Assembly: GCA_963775575.1 (NCBI GenBank)
Contig: CAVZJG010000003.1
Span: forward strand, 186,001 to 250,000
From: Roseiarcus sp963775575
Lineage (GTDB): Bacteria > Pseudomonadota > Alphaproteobacteria > Rhizobiales > Beijerinckiaceae
Reading direction: 5' to 3'
Length of the DNA stretch: 64,000 bases
Below are positions 1 to 8,465 of this stretch, piece by piece; position 1 is the stretch's first letter, and every line of letters starts with the position of its first letter. The notes under the pieces were generated by a model. It did not search any database. It was not told where the DNA came from and was given only the letters and a program-made list of their open reading frames with translations. The translations under genes and the position numbers were made by a program.

Positions 1-1126
1 GCCCTTCCACGCCGACCATCAGGGCCATGCGGGCGGCGCCGATGTTCGAGGAATGGGTGAAAACTTCGGGGACGGTGAGCACGCGATGAGTGGCGTGAAA
101 ATCGTGAATGGTGAAATGTCCATAGCGCAAGCTGTCGCGCGCGTCGATGCGCGAATTGAGGGCCACCTTGCCCGATTCGAGCGCCATCGCGATCGACAGG
201 GCCTTGAAGGTCGAGCCCATTTCGTAGACGCCGACGTTGATGCGATTGATCGTCTCCGGGTTTCTGACGTCGCCGGGGTCGTTGGGATCGAAGTCGGGAA
301 GCGACTCCAGCGCCACGACCTCGCCGGTGTCGACGTCGATGATCGCGCCGGCCGCGGCCTTGGCGCGGAACTTTTCCAACCCCTCCGCCAACTCGTCGCG
401 CAGCGCGTGCGTCGCTTTGAGATCGAGCGACAGGCGCACCGGCTTCAACGCGGCGGGATCGACGGCGAAGCCGGCGACGTGGGGATCGGTCAAGCTCTGC
501 TCGTCGAGATATTTCTCCATCCCGGCGATGCCGACGTTGTCCTTGTCGACGAAGCCGATGACGTGCGCGCCGAGCCGTCCGTTGGGATAGACGCGCTTGT
601 ACTCGGGGATGAAGCCGACGCCGGGAAGCCCGAGGTGGAAGATTTCCTCCTTCTCCTTCTCGGTCACCTGACGCTTGACCCAGACGAAGCCCTTCCTCGA
701 GCCGAGGCGCTCGCGCAACGCCTTGGCGTCGACGTCGGGCAGAACCGCCGTGATCAGCTCCACCGCCTCGTCCTTGTCGATGATGCGCCGCGGTTCGGCG
801 AACACCGACATCGTCTCGATGTCGGTGGCGAGAATTTCGCCGTTGCGATCGAGCAGGTCGGGCCGCGCGCCGGACGCGGCCTGCTCGGCCGCCACCTTCA
901 AGGTTTGCGGCGGATCGTGCGAAAGGCCGAGCGCGACCAGCTTGCCGCCGATACCCAAGTAGGCTGCGAGCACGACGAGCGCGATCAGGCGAAGGCGGCC
1001 GCCGCTCTTGTCGAGGCGAGTCGAAAAGAGAGACCGGGCCATCCCCTTCAGGCGCCCGACGCGCGCGAGCGCGTTGGCGAGGGAGGCCTCGACGGGCTTT
1101 TCGGCGCTGGCGGAGGTCTCGGTCAT
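1..1126 (-). CDS. ftsI: Penicillin-binding protein 3 (FtsI), C-terminal part outside window
   Basis: Septal peptidoglycan transpeptidase of the divisome, anchored in the inner membrane with its catalytic domain in the periplasm. The 375 visible residues contain a charged cytoplasmic N-terminus, one membrane segment at about residues 45-65, a PBP dimerisation domain, and the start of the transpeptidase domain with the active-site motif STFK (serine at about residue 305) and the SSN motif near residue 360. The KTG motif lies beyond the window edge. The ATG at 1126 follows the ftsL-like stop by three bases, so the two are probably co-translated. Place and order (mraZ-rsmH-ftsL-ftsI) match the dcw cluster. 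The gene is partial only because the window ends. Confidence 0.96.
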   Translation of the reverse strand, partial: MTETSASAEKPVEASLANALARVGRLKGMARSLFSTRLDKSGGRLRLIALVVLAAYLGIGGKLVALGLSHDPPQTLKVAAEQAASGARPDLLDRNGEILATDIETMSVFAEPRRIIDKDEAVELITAVLPDVDAKALRERLGSRKGFVWVKRQVTEKEKEEIFHLGLPGVGFIPEYKRVYPNGRLGAHVIGFVDKDNVGIAGMEKYLDEQSLTDPHVAGFAVDPAALKPVRLSLDLKATHALRDELAEGLEKFRAKAAAGAIIDVDTGEVVALESLPDFDPNDPGDVRNPETINRINVGVYEMGSTFKALSIAMALESGKVALNSRIDARDSLRYGHFTIHDFHATHRVLTVPEVFTHSSNIGAARMALMVGVEG

Positions 1127-1129
1127 GCC

Positions 1130-1513
1130 CTACCTCGGCGACGGCGTCGCGCCGCCGACGCCCGCGCTCGGCGTCGCCGATTGCCCGAGCAGGCCGAGCA
1201 ACTCGAGCTTGCGGCCGATCGAGTCGACCTTGGCGGCGGGTTCGGGCAGCTCGTCCGCCCTGACGATCTGACTGAGCGCGAGCGGCTGCATGTCGAGCTT
1301 GCCGTCCGCGAGCGCCTGCAGTCGGTCGGGACGGATCAAATGCGCGAATTCGGCGCGCAGCACGCCGATCGCGTCGCGCTCCTTGTCGATGAGATGGCGC
1401 GTCTTGACGATCTGCTCGGAGGCGTAAATCGTCTGATACTTGACGCTGTAGACGTAAGCGGCCGAGGCGATCAGCGCGCCGATGGCGACGACGTGGAGAA
1501 AGCGCCACATCAT
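1130..1513 (-). CDS. ftsL: FtsL-like cell division protein
   Basis: A 127-residue bitopic membrane protein: a short cytoplasmic start, one hydrophobic segment at about residues 3-24, then a region of heptad-like charged helix (residues 30-60) and a Pro/Ala-rich tail. The sequence itself is weakly conserved, as is usual for FtsL. The call rests on size, topology and position between rsmH and ftsI. The ATG overlaps the rsmH stop in an ATGA arrangement, and a second ATG follows directly, so the start may be one codon later. FtsL forms a complex with FtsB and FtsQ that recruits and activates FtsW/FtsI. Confidence 0.85.
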   Translation of the reverse strand: MMWRFLHVVAIGALIASAAYVYSVKYQTIYASEQIVKTRHLIDKERDAIGVLRAEFAHLIRPDRLQALADGKLDMQPLALSQIVRADELPEPAAKVDSIGRKLELLGLLGQSATPSAGVGGATPSPR

Positions 1514-2547
1514 CCCCTCCCCGGCCGCGCCGGCGGCAGCCGCGTCAGCGCGTCGATCTCGGCGTCCCTGGCCCGGGCGGGCGCGGCGGCGCGCTCGCCG
1601 AAGCGCAATTTGGCCGAACGCGCGCGCGGGTTGGCGGCGAGTTCCGCTTGGCCGGGCAGGATCGGCTGACCCGCGGCCGCGAGGAACGTCGCCTCTGCGG
1701 GCGTCGGCTCGCCCGGCAGGCGCCGCGAGGCGGCCTCGCCGCGGCCGGAGCGACGCGCGAGGAATTGCTTGACGATGCGGTCCTCGAGCGAATGAAAGGT
1801 CACCACGACCAGCCGCCCGCCCGGCTTGAGCGCGCGCTCCGCCGCTTCCAGAGCGCCGAGCAACTGGCCGAGTTCGTCGTTGACGGCGATGCGCAAAGCC
1901 TGAAACGAACGGGTCGCGGGATGGATCGTCTCGCCCGGCCGCGCCGGCGCGACGCGGGCGATCATCTCCGCGAGCCGCCGCGTCGAGACGTAGGGCGAAG
2001 TCTGGCGGTCGGCGACGATCGCGCGCGCGATGCGCCGCGCCGCGCGCTCCTCGCCGAAATAGAAGAGAATGTCGGCGATTCGTCGCTCGTCGTCTTCGCG
2101 CAAAATGTCGGCGGCGGTGCGCCCGGCCCCCTCCATGCGCATGTCGAGCGGCGCGTCCTGGCGCAGCGAGAAGCCGCGCGACGCCTCGTCGAGCTGCATT
2201 GAGGACACGCCGACGTCGAGGACGACGCCGTCGAGCGGCGCGGCGGCGACGCTTTGGGCGATGGCGTCGAGGTCGCCGAAGCGTCCTTCGACCAGCCTCA
2301 GGCGTCCCTGCGAAGCCGCGACGAGCTCCCGGCCGGCGGCGATCGCGGCGGGATCGCGATCGACGGCGACGACGCGCGCGCCGCGCTCGATCAGCGCGCG
2401 GGAATAGCCGCCCGCCCCGTACGTGCCGTCGAGATAGACGCCGTCGGCGCGCACGTTCAGCGCCTGCAGCGCTTCGGCGAGCAGCACGGGAATGTGGCGG
2501 GCCGGTCCGCCGGCGGCGGCGATCGGCGCGCCGCTGCCCACCCTCAT
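1510..2547 (-). CDS. rsmH: 16S rRNA (cytosine1402-N4)-methyltransferase RsmH
   Basis: SAM-dependent methyltransferase that modifies C1402 in the decoding centre of 16S rRNA. The 345-residue product has the family N-terminus HIPVLLAEAL (about residues 18-27), the SAM-binding glycine loop DGTYGAGGYS (about 39-48), the segment GVVLDVGVSSMQLDEASRGF, and the late motif VTFHSLEDRIVKQF. The ATG at 2547 was chosen because it forms an ATGA overlap with the mraZ stop; the longer open frame upstream is only read-through of the mraZ region. It is the second gene of the dcw operon, between mraZ and ftsL. Confidence 0.97.
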   Translation of the reverse strand: MRVGSGAPIAAAGGPARHIPVLLAEALQALNVRADGVYLDGTYGAGGYSRALIERGARVVAVDRDPAAIAAGRELVAASQGRLRLVEGRFGDLDAIAQSVAAAPLDGVVLDVGVSSMQLDEASRGFSLRQDAPLDMRMEGAGRTAADILREDDERRIADILFYFGEERAARRIARAIVADRQTSPYVSTRRLAEMIARVAPARPGETIHPATRSFQALRIAVNDELGQLLGALEAAERALKPGGRLVVVTFHSLEDRIVKQFLARRSGRGEAASRRLPGEPTPAEATFLAAAGQPILPGQAELAANPRARSAKLRFGERAAAPARARDAEIDALTRLPPARPGRG

Positions 2548-3023
2548 TCCCGTGCTCCGGTCGCGGCGGCGTGCGCCGCGCGGGCGCCGAATTCGGTGCG
2601 AAGCCGGCGCACGCGAGACTTGGCCTCCTCGAGATGCGCCGCGAACCGGACCGGCTCCCAAATCTGAAACTTGTGGCCGTGGCCGACGAACACCGCTTCG
2701 TCGGTCAGGCCGAGCGAAGCGCGGATTCTCTCGCCGAGCAGAATGCGGCCTTCCGAATCGGGGCGCAGGATCTCGCTGGTGCCGAACAGCGCGGTCGCCA
2801 GGTCCTCCCGCTCCTGCGAGTAGGGCGGCATCGACTCGAGCAGCGCGTTGATTTCGCGCAGCAGCGTGTGCCCGCCGCAATCGAGCGCCGGCGCGTCGAG
2901 CGAAAGGTGGCTGAAAATCCCGTCGAAGCCGTCCTTGGCCAGCACCGCGCGGAACGGCGCGGGAACCGAGACGCGGCCCTTGGCGTCGAAGCGGTTGGCG
3001 TAGTGGGAGAGGAAGCGATCCAA
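2544..3023 (-). CDS. mraZ: Transcriptional regulator / division protein MraZ
   Basis: First gene of the division and cell-wall cluster. The 159-residue protein contains two SpoVT-AbrB-like MraZ repeats: the first starts at NRFDAKGRVSVPAPFR (residues 10-25), the second around DSEGRILLGERIR (about 89-101), each with the DxxGR motif typical of the family. MraZ assembles into rings and represses its own operon by binding direct TGGG repeats in the promoter region. A short row of such repeats lies about 90-125 bases upstream (see 3115-3148). The stop overlaps the rsmH start. Confidence 0.96.
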   Translation of the reverse strand: MDRFLSHYANRFDAKGRVSVPAPFRAVLAKDGFDGIFSHLSLDAPALDCGGHTLLREINALLESMPPYSQEREDLATALFGTSEILRPDSEGRILLGERIRASLGLTDEAVFVGHGHKFQIWEPVRFAAHLEEAKSRVRRLRTEFGARAAHAAATGARE

Positions 3024-3114
3024 GGCTCAGCCCTGCCGCGAACGCGCGCGCGAAATTCCGCGCCCGCCGCGACGCCGCGCTCGCCGACGGTTGGCCGAAG
3101 GGGCGGTCTTCTGG

Positions 3115-3148
3115 CGGGATGGTTTGGGATATCATGGGCATTTGTGGG
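3115..3148. promoter_or_regulatory. Candidate MraZ-binding box upstream of mraZ
   Basis: Three TGGG tetramers start at 3125, 3135 and 3145, spaced exactly 10 bases, preceded by CGGG at 3115 in the same phase. A 10-base period of TGGGN direct repeats is the known binding pattern of MraZ. The repeats read on the plus strand, opposite to mraZ, and sit 90-125 bases upstream of its start. The assignment is an inference from spacing and position. Confidence 0.55.
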
Positions 3149-3261
3149 CGTCAACGAAACCGAGCGCTTGCGAAGCGTTTGCGCCGCCATTCGGCCCATT
3201 AGGGGTTGTTAAGGTTAAGGGGCGGTTTAGGCGGGCCGGCCGGGGCCTCAATCGTCGGCGC

Positions 3262-3981
3262 TCAGCGCGGGGCCGAATCCCCGCCTTCGGCGTGGAACTT
3301 GGCCCAGCCGGCGGCGCGCAAGGCGCAGGCCGGGCAGGCGCCGCAGCCCCATCCCCATTCGTGGCGATGGCTGCGGTCGCCGTTGTAGCACGTATGGGTC
3401 TCCTCGCGGACGATCGCGACCAGCGCCTCGCCGCCGAGGTCGCGCGCCAGGCGCCAGGTCGCCGCCTTATCGATCCGCATCAGCGGCGTCTCGATGACGA
3501 AGCGCGTCGCCATGCCGAGATTGACCGCGACCTGCATCGCCTTGATGGCGTCGTCGCGACAGTCGGGATAGCCGGAATAGTCGGTCTCGCACATGCCGGC
3601 GACGAGGCGCTTGATGCCGCGGCGATAGGCGAGCGCCGCCGCTAAAATCAGGAACAGCAGGTTGCGCCCGGGCACGAAGGTGTTGGGCAGCCCGTCGGCC
3701 CGCGCGGCGATGGCGACGTCGCGGGTCATCGCGCTCTCCGAGACCTCGGCGAGCGCCGCGAGGTCGATGCGATGGTCCTCGCCGAGTTTTTCCCCCCAGC
3801 GGGGAAACTCCCGCGTGAGCGCCGCGCGCACGCGCGGCCGCACGTCGAGTTCGATCGCATTGCGCTGACGATAGTCGAAGCCGATCGTCTCGACCCGATC
3901 GAACCGCTCCAGCGCCCAGGCCAGACAGGTCGTCGAATCCTGGCCGCCGGAGAACAGCACCAGCGCGCTCGCTTCGTCCAT
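3262..3981 (-). CDS. queC: 7-cyano-7-deazaguanine synthase QueC
   Basis: Converts 7-carboxy-7-deazaguanine to preQ0 with ammonia and ATP, a step in queuosine tRNA modification. The 239-residue product has the PP-loop motif SGGQDS near the N-terminus, the conserved block GLPNTFVPGRN, and a C-terminal zinc site of four cysteines (CYNG and GCGACPAC). The ATG at 3981 has a GAGGGA Shine-Dalgarno sequence about 8 bases upstream. The reading frame continues 14 codons further upstream, but that part lacks family similarity. No other queuosine genes are adjacent. Downstream, on the same strand, is the mraZ promoter region. Confidence 0.95.
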   Translation of the reverse strand: MDEASALVLFSGGQDSTTCLAWALERFDRVETIGFDYRQRNAIELDVRPRVRAALTREFPRWGEKLGEDHRIDLAALAEVSESAMTRDVAIAARADGLPNTFVPGRNLLFLILAAALAYRRGIKRLVAGMCETDYSGYPDCRDDAIKAMQVAVNLGMATRFVIETPLMRIDKAATWRLARDLGGEALVAIVREETHTCYNGDRSHRHEWGWGCGACPACALRAAGWAKFHAEGGDSAPR

Positions 3982-4181
3982 GGCTTGGTCCCTCGTAGCG
4001 GAAATCTGATGCTGCGCCGCCACGGGTTAGAGGACCGGAGCCGACCCCAAGCGGCCGGTCGCGACGAAGCCAATCAAGAAATCCGCGCCCTTGCAGGCGC
4101 CACACGACCGATCAAAAAGCAACGTCTTTGTAACTTTTCATGCGATGAGGACCCGGGATGAGCTCCGTAACCGGGGCAAAT

Positions 4182-4224
4182 CGCTGGGCGAGTCGTCGAT
4201 GCGGTCGCCCAGCGCTTTTTTTTT
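4182..4224 (+). terminator. Orphan intrinsic terminator inside the MITE-like element
   Basis: A perfect 10-base stem (4182-4191 with 4205-4214), a 13-base loop, and a run of nine T (4216-4224) on the plus strand. No plus-strand gene precedes it in the window, since everything from 1 to 3981 is on the minus strand. It would therefore end either a small RNA or transcripts entering the element. Confidence 0.6.
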
Positions 4225-4290
4225 ACGGCTTCGACGATTTGGCAAGACGATGCGCCCCTCGGCGAGGCGCGCTGGCTTTCGGCAGAGAGC

Positions 4291-4429
4291 GCCGTCGACT
4301 TCATGGAAACGAAGACTTCCGAAGCCTTTCCCCTGTCAAGGATCGAGGACCGCCTTCGGCGGCGCGCCGAAGGCGCGTCCTTGACAGGGGAAAGGCTTCG
4401 GAAAAGAACGCTTCCATGAGGTCGACGGC
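4291..4429. repeat. Long imperfect inverted repeat
   Basis: Arms of about 52 bases (4291-4342 and 4378-4429) begin with GCCGTCGAC and end with its complement GTCGACGGC. They include the matching blocks CCGAAGCCTTTCCCCTGTCA and its complement. A smaller palindrome built on CGCCTTCGGCGG lies in the loop. Parts of both arms recur at 16452-16555, so this is a dispersed family rather than a single structure. Confidence 0.7.
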
Positions 4430-4689
4430 GCGGCGGGTCGGCGGCGAGAAAAGGCGCTTCGCGCCGGACGCGACCGCTGGTCGCGTCTACAAAAAACCGG
4501 CGCCCGGAAGTTTGCCCCGGTTACATGAGCTCCTGCTGACTCCATTGATATAATTGGGTGTTTTATGACTTCCGGGGCTTCCGATTGGCGCCGACTTCAA
4601 CCCGCGCAGGGTCGTGATCGTCAAATTGGCCCAGCCGGTCGGCACCGTTTGTGGCGGGGTCCCTATTCAACGACAACTCACGCCCGGGC

Positions 4690-6037
4690 TCATGGCGCCT
4701 GCTCGTCGCCTGAAGGCGAGGGGTTCTCGCCCTCCCCGACGGGGACGTTGACGTCGGCTGGTTCGCCGAACAGCGCATTCGGGTCCAGCCCAGGGAGCGA
4801 GGCGATGACCGACCCTAGCGAGTAGTCGCCGATCGTCATCGAGGCGAGGCGAGCGGCGTTGCGGGGATTGAGCAGGAGCGCCATCAGCACGACGGCGACC
4901 GGCAGCGCCGAAGGAGGATCGCGCCAGATCGGCGTCATCCCTTCGCGGCTCATCGCGTACGGACCACGGCGGAGCGCGATACGCGTCGCTTCCCGGATCA
5001 CGGCCGCGCGGGAGCGGTCGCGGATTGCAACTCCCAGCAATGCTTGAATGGCGTTGTGGCTGCGGCGTCCCACGTGGGCGGAGGCGCGCGGCGGCGTTCG
5101 CTCGCCCAGAGACAGGTGGACTTGCATTTCGGCGATGTTGAGGCCGTTGACGACGGCGTTCATCGGCTCGGTGATGCGCGGGTTGGCGTCGATGTAGGAC
5201 GGGCGCCCTGTCTCTTCGTTCCAGAAGTAGTCGATGGACAGGCCGGCATGCCAGTCGAGCGCTTTTCCCAAGCGTTCGAAGTGGCCTCGCACAATCGGCC
5301 GGTCCACGCCGACCTTGACGGCCGCGCCGCCCCCGGCGCCCTCGCGCATTCGTCGCGTGCAGTGCAAGGCCAGCAGGCGTCCGCGGTCGAAGACGGCATG
5401 GCTTTGTTCGAACGCCCCTGTCGCCGCCTCCTGTATGAGAACATCGGTGTGAGAGTTCGGGCAGTCCTTGCCGCCCGAGGTCGACCTTCGCCTCGCTCAA
5501 ATCATCCGCGTTTTCGATCCGCCACACGCCCGTGCTTGCCGTCCCATATGACGTTTTGAGGTAGCAGGGGAGCGCGATCGAGGCCAGCGAAGCCTCGATC
5601 TGTGGCCACGTGCGGGCGCGCAGCGCGACCGGCTGCGGCAGGCCGAGCTCGTCGAGCAAGTCGTGGAAGTTGGTCTTGGTCTGCACTCTGACGAAGGCGG
5701 CGAAGTCGGCTATGGCCAGTCCGGTCAAGGCGCTCAGATGACGCCGCGCCCAGGAGAACAGATAAGCCTGCTCGTTGACCGGGAGGAGAACGTCGTAGCG
5801 TTGCGCGCGCAGCCGTTCTTGTACGAACCGCAGGTATCCCATCGGGTCGATCCCGGACACGGGGCTGCGGTGCGCCTTTCGCACGTAACGAGAGAAGCGG
5901 CCCAGGCACATGGGGTTGGGGTCGCAGACCTCGAGGACGTAGCCCAACGGTCCCAGCGCGCTGATCACCTCTCTCGCATTCGTGCTCGACCCCTCGGACA
6001 ATAGGATCGTGATCTCTCGCTTTCCGGCCGCCGTCAT
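4690..6037 (-). pseudogene. ATP-grasp ligase-like gene with a frameshift
   Basis: The N-terminal part (from the ATG at 6037) reads as an ATP-grasp protein related to carbamoyl-phosphate synthase-like carboxylate-amine ligases: ITILLSEGSSTNAR, a pre-ATP-grasp fold, NEQAYLFSWARR, then the ATP-binding segment CYLKTSYGTASTG. Between about 5475 and 5440 the frame changes by one base. The second frame continues the fold with VLIQEAATGAFEQ, SIDYFWNEETGRPSYIDAN and the metal-binding stretch NPRITEPMNAV, ending at 4690. Restored, it would be about 448 residues. The start overlaps the TetR stop (ATGA), so the regulator and ligase form one operon. The substrate cannot be told. The shift is either a true lesion or a sequencing error. 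Confidence 0.8.
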
Positions 6038-6666
6038 GGCTTCTCCCCTGGCGCCGGTCGCTGGGCGTCGAGCATCGGCAGGAAGGTCTCGTGCAGCGCC
6101 CGTTGGACTTGCTGGGGTCTGACGCCGCGACCCGGCACGAGGCTGTGCAACATCAGGCCGTCCGAAACGGCGAGCAGCACGACCGTCACGCTGGGGATAT
6201 TCAGGTCGGGTCGGACCTTGCCCGCTTGCTGACCTTCCCGCAGCAACCGATGGACGAGGTCGCCGAAGCGTCGGCGCGAGGCAGTCTTGATCTCGAGCAG
6301 GCGAGGGATGCGCGAGGACTCGAGGAACCCCGCGAGCGACAGACGGGCGAACACGTCGTCGCGCGGACTGACGATATCCGCCAGTTTCTCAAGGATCTTG
6401 CTGAACTTCTCCTCGATCGGGTCGTCCGCCGCGAAAGCGGTGGCGAGCGCCTCGAACCGGCTGTCGTAGATCGACTGCAGCGAGGCGACGAAGAGGTCCT
6501 CTTTGCTGGCGAAGTAGGTGTAGATCGAGCCTTTGCTCAGTCCGAGCTCCCGGCCGATCTGATCGATCGTGGCGGCCGCGTAGCCGTCCCTCGCGAACGC
6601 CCGCGTCGCGCCGCCGACGATCCGCTGCCGCTGCGCCTGCTGGTGCTGCCGCGAGACCTTGGGCAT
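6034..6666 (-). CDS. TetR/AcrR-family transcriptional regulator
   Basis: A 210-residue one-component repressor. The N-terminal helix-turn-helix covers about residues 12-58, with the family block ATIDQIGRELGLSKGSIYTY followed by FASKEDLF. The C-terminal ligand-binding half is variable and gives no inducer. The ATG at 6666 has a GGAGGAATGG ribosome site directly upstream. It probably represses itself and the ATP-grasp gene that overlaps its stop. An 18-base palindrome at 6684-6701 is a ready operator. Confidence 0.93.
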   Translation of the reverse strand: MPKVSRQHQQAQRQRIVGGATRAFARDGYAAATIDQIGRELGLSKGSIYTYFASKEDLFVASLQSIYDSRFEALATAFAADDPIEEKFSKILEKLADIVSPRDDVFARLSLAGFLESSRIPRLLEIKTASRRRFGDLVHRLLREGQQAGKVRPDLNIPSVTVVLLAVSDGLMLHSLVPGRGVRPQQVQRALHETFLPMLDAQRPAPGEKP

Positions 6667-6683
6667 CCCGCCATTCCTCCAGA

Positions 6684-6701
6684 AAACTGACCAGTCAGTT
6701 T
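6684..6701. promoter_or_regulatory. Palindromic operator for the TetR regulator
   Basis: AAACTGAC-CA-GTCAGTTT, perfect 8-base arms around a 2-base centre, 18 bases upstream of the TetR start. Length, symmetry and position are typical of TetR/AcrR autoregulatory sites; binding is inferred. Confidence 0.75.
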
Positions 6702-6917
6702 CTGAACATAGACTGAAGATCGCGATCGGTCAAAGGGATCGACCCGCGGCCCGGAGCGTGATGCGATCCGGCGGGCTCGCCGGCGATGTCGTCGCCGCGC
6801 AAGCGGGAATCCAAACTCGGCAGGCGATGCGCCCTTCCCTGCCGGATTGCCGCTTGCGCGGGAATGACACGGCTTCCGGGTGAAGCGTTCGTCGGAAGAC
6901 GGGCGCTGTGCCTGATC

Positions 6918-7152
6918 CGTGCTCGGCGTCAAGGCCAAGCCCGTTCCACGGGTCGCGCGCTCGCGCGCGAGCCTTGACCCCTCCGCGCGGCTCAGGCTCT
7001 CGGTTTTCATGATCTTTGTTGAGCGGGCCGGCCTCGCGGCCGGCTTCGCTCGACAAAGATCATGGAAACACAAACGCCGCATCGGAGCGGCGCAGTCACC
7101 GCGGAGCGGGCGAAGCGCAGCGCAGCAGCCGCGCAGCGGCTTGACGGCGACG
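6918..7152. repeat. Dispersed hairpin repeat, copy A
   Basis: About 235 non-coding bases sharing a layout with 14732-14957: a CGTGCTCG.CGTCAAGGCCAAGCC start, a CCTTGACC block, a long hairpin bounded by CATG, then CAAACGCCGC, GCGCAGTCACC, and a final GCTTGACGGC. The hairpin at 7008-7064 has 17-base arms (CATGATCTTTGTTGAGC and its complement, one mismatch) around a GGCCGG palindrome. The hairpin sequence differs from copy B while the pairing is kept. The neighbouring 6740-6900 also holds a stem around GCAAGCGGGAAT, and no gene is seen between 6702 and 7381. Confidence 0.7.
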
Positions 7153-7323
7153 ATCCGATGTGGCCGCCGGGGCCGAGGCGTGGGTTCTCCCGAGCTTTTC
7201 ACTCGGAAGCCGTATGACACGGGGGCAAGCGCGTCATCGCCTCCCTCTCAGGGCGACGCGCTGCAAACGGCCGCGCCTCCCCTCGCGTCGCCCAAACGAA
7301 AGGGGCCGCGGCTCAACGCCCGG

Positions 7324-7363
7324 CCCCTCATCCCTGGCCTTCTCCCCGCGAACGGGGAGAAGG
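7324..7363 (-). terminator. Repeat-type hairpin downstream of fba
   Basis: The CCTTCTCCCC stem pairs with CGGGGAGAAGG (7338-7363) and is preceded by CCCCTCATCC. It lies 19 bases after the fba stop and probably ends the gap-pgk-fba transcript, although it has no T run. The same CCCCTCATCC...CCTTCTCCC unit occurs at 33387-33440. Confidence 0.5.
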
Positions 7364-7381
7364 GACCGACATCGCCGCGTC

Positions 7382-8449
7382 TCAGCCGAACTTCGGATCG
7401 AGTTCGCCGGCCGCGTAGCGCTTGGCCATTTCCGCGGTGGTGATGATGCGCTTGATCTTCGAGGCGTTGCCCACCGTGCCGAATTCCTCGAATCGCGCCT
7501 TGCAGACCTTCACCATCGCCTCGATCGCCGGCTTCAGGTACTTGCGCGGATCGAATTCCGCCGGGTTCTCCTGCAGCACGCGGCGAATTTGGCCGGTGAT
7601 CGCCATGCGGTTGTCGGTGTCGATGTTGATCTTGCGCACGCCGTTCTTGATGCCGCGTTGGATCTCGGCGATCGGCACGCCGTAGGTCTGCGGCATCTTG
7701 CCGCCGAACTTGTTGATGATGTCCTGCAGATCCTGCGGCACTGACGACGAGCCGTGCATGACCAGGTGGGTGTTGGGCAGCTTCTTGTGGATGTTCTCGA
7801 TCACGCTCATCGCGAGGATGTCGCCGGTCGGCTTGCGCGAGAACTTGTAGGCGCCGTGCGAAGTGCCCATGGCGATGGCGAGCGCGTCGACCTTGGTCTC
7901 GCGCACGAACTTCACCGCCTCGTCGGGATTGGTCAGCAACTGGTCGTGGCTGAGCTTGCCCTCGGCGCCGTGGCCGTCTTCTTTTTCGCCCTTTCCCGTC
8001 TCCAGCGAGCCGAGCACGCCGAGCTCGCCCTCGACCGAAACGCCAGCGAGGTGCGCGACGTCGGCGACCATCTTGGTGACGCCGACGTTGTAGGCCCAGT
8101 CGGCCGGCGTCTTGCCGTCCGATTTCAGCGAGCCGTCCATCATCACCGAGGTGAAGTTCGCCTGGATCGCGCTGACGCAGGTCGCCGGGCCGTTGCCGTG
8201 GTCGAGATGCACGCAGATCGGAATCTGCGGATACATCTCGGTCAGCGCGTCCATCATGTGGCGCAGCATGATGTCGTTGGCGTAGGAGCGCGCGCCGCGC
8301 GAGGCCTGGATGATGACCGGCGCGTCGAGCGCGCTCGCCGCCTCGCCGATCGCCAGCGCCTGTTCCATGTTGTTGATGTTGAACGCCGGCACGCCGTAGC
8401 CGTGTTCGGCGGCGTGATCGAGCAGTTGACGAAGCGTAATGCGAGCCAT
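7382..8449 (-). CDS. fba: Fructose-bisphosphate aldolase, class II (Calvin-cycle subtype)
   Basis: Zinc-dependent aldolase that interconverts fructose 1,6-bisphosphate with glyceraldehyde 3-phosphate and dihydroxyacetone phosphate. It also acts on sedoheptulose bisphosphate in the Calvin cycle. The 355 residues match the full CbbA-type family: GVPAFNINNMEQ near the N-terminus, the catalytic and zinc site CVHLDHG (about residue 80), VEGELG, the phosphate-binding block HGSSSVPQ, and INIDTDNR. It is the last gene of gap-orf-orf-pgk-fba, 16 bases after pgk, with a ribosome site AAGGAGGA before the ATG. Confidence 0.96.
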   Translation of the reverse strand: MARITLRQLLDHAAEHGYGVPAFNINNMEQALAIGEAASALDAPVIIQASRGARSYANDIMLRHMMDALTEMYPQIPICVHLDHGNGPATCVSAIQANFTSVMMDGSLKSDGKTPADWAYNVGVTKMVADVAHLAGVSVEGELGVLGSLETGKGEKEDGHGAEGKLSHDQLLTNPDEAVKFVRETKVDALAIAMGTSHGAYKFSRKPTGDILAMSVIENIHKKLPNTHLVMHGSSSVPQDLQDIINKFGGKMPQTYGVPIAEIQRGIKNGVRKINIDTDNRMAITGQIRRVLQENPAEFDPRKYLKPAIEAMVKVCKARFEEFGTVGNASKIKRIITTAEMAKRYAAGELDPKFG

Positions 8450-8465
8450 GTTGTCCTCCTTGAGA

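Larger units (their letters stand above)
4155..4532. repeat. MITE-like element with inverted terminal repeats
   Basis: A non-coding element of about 380 bases. Its ends are inverted copies sharing AGCTC, then GTAACCGGGGCAAA: the left copy is at about 4160-4180 on the plus strand, the right copy at about 4509-4531 in reverse, with two or three differences. Inside are an intrinsic terminator-like hairpin (4182-4224) and a long nested inverted repeat (4291-4429). It carries no gene. Size and ends fit a miniature inverted-repeat element, but no target duplication is evident and no matching transposase is in the window. It fills most of the gap between queC and the ATP-grasp gene. Confidence 0.55.
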
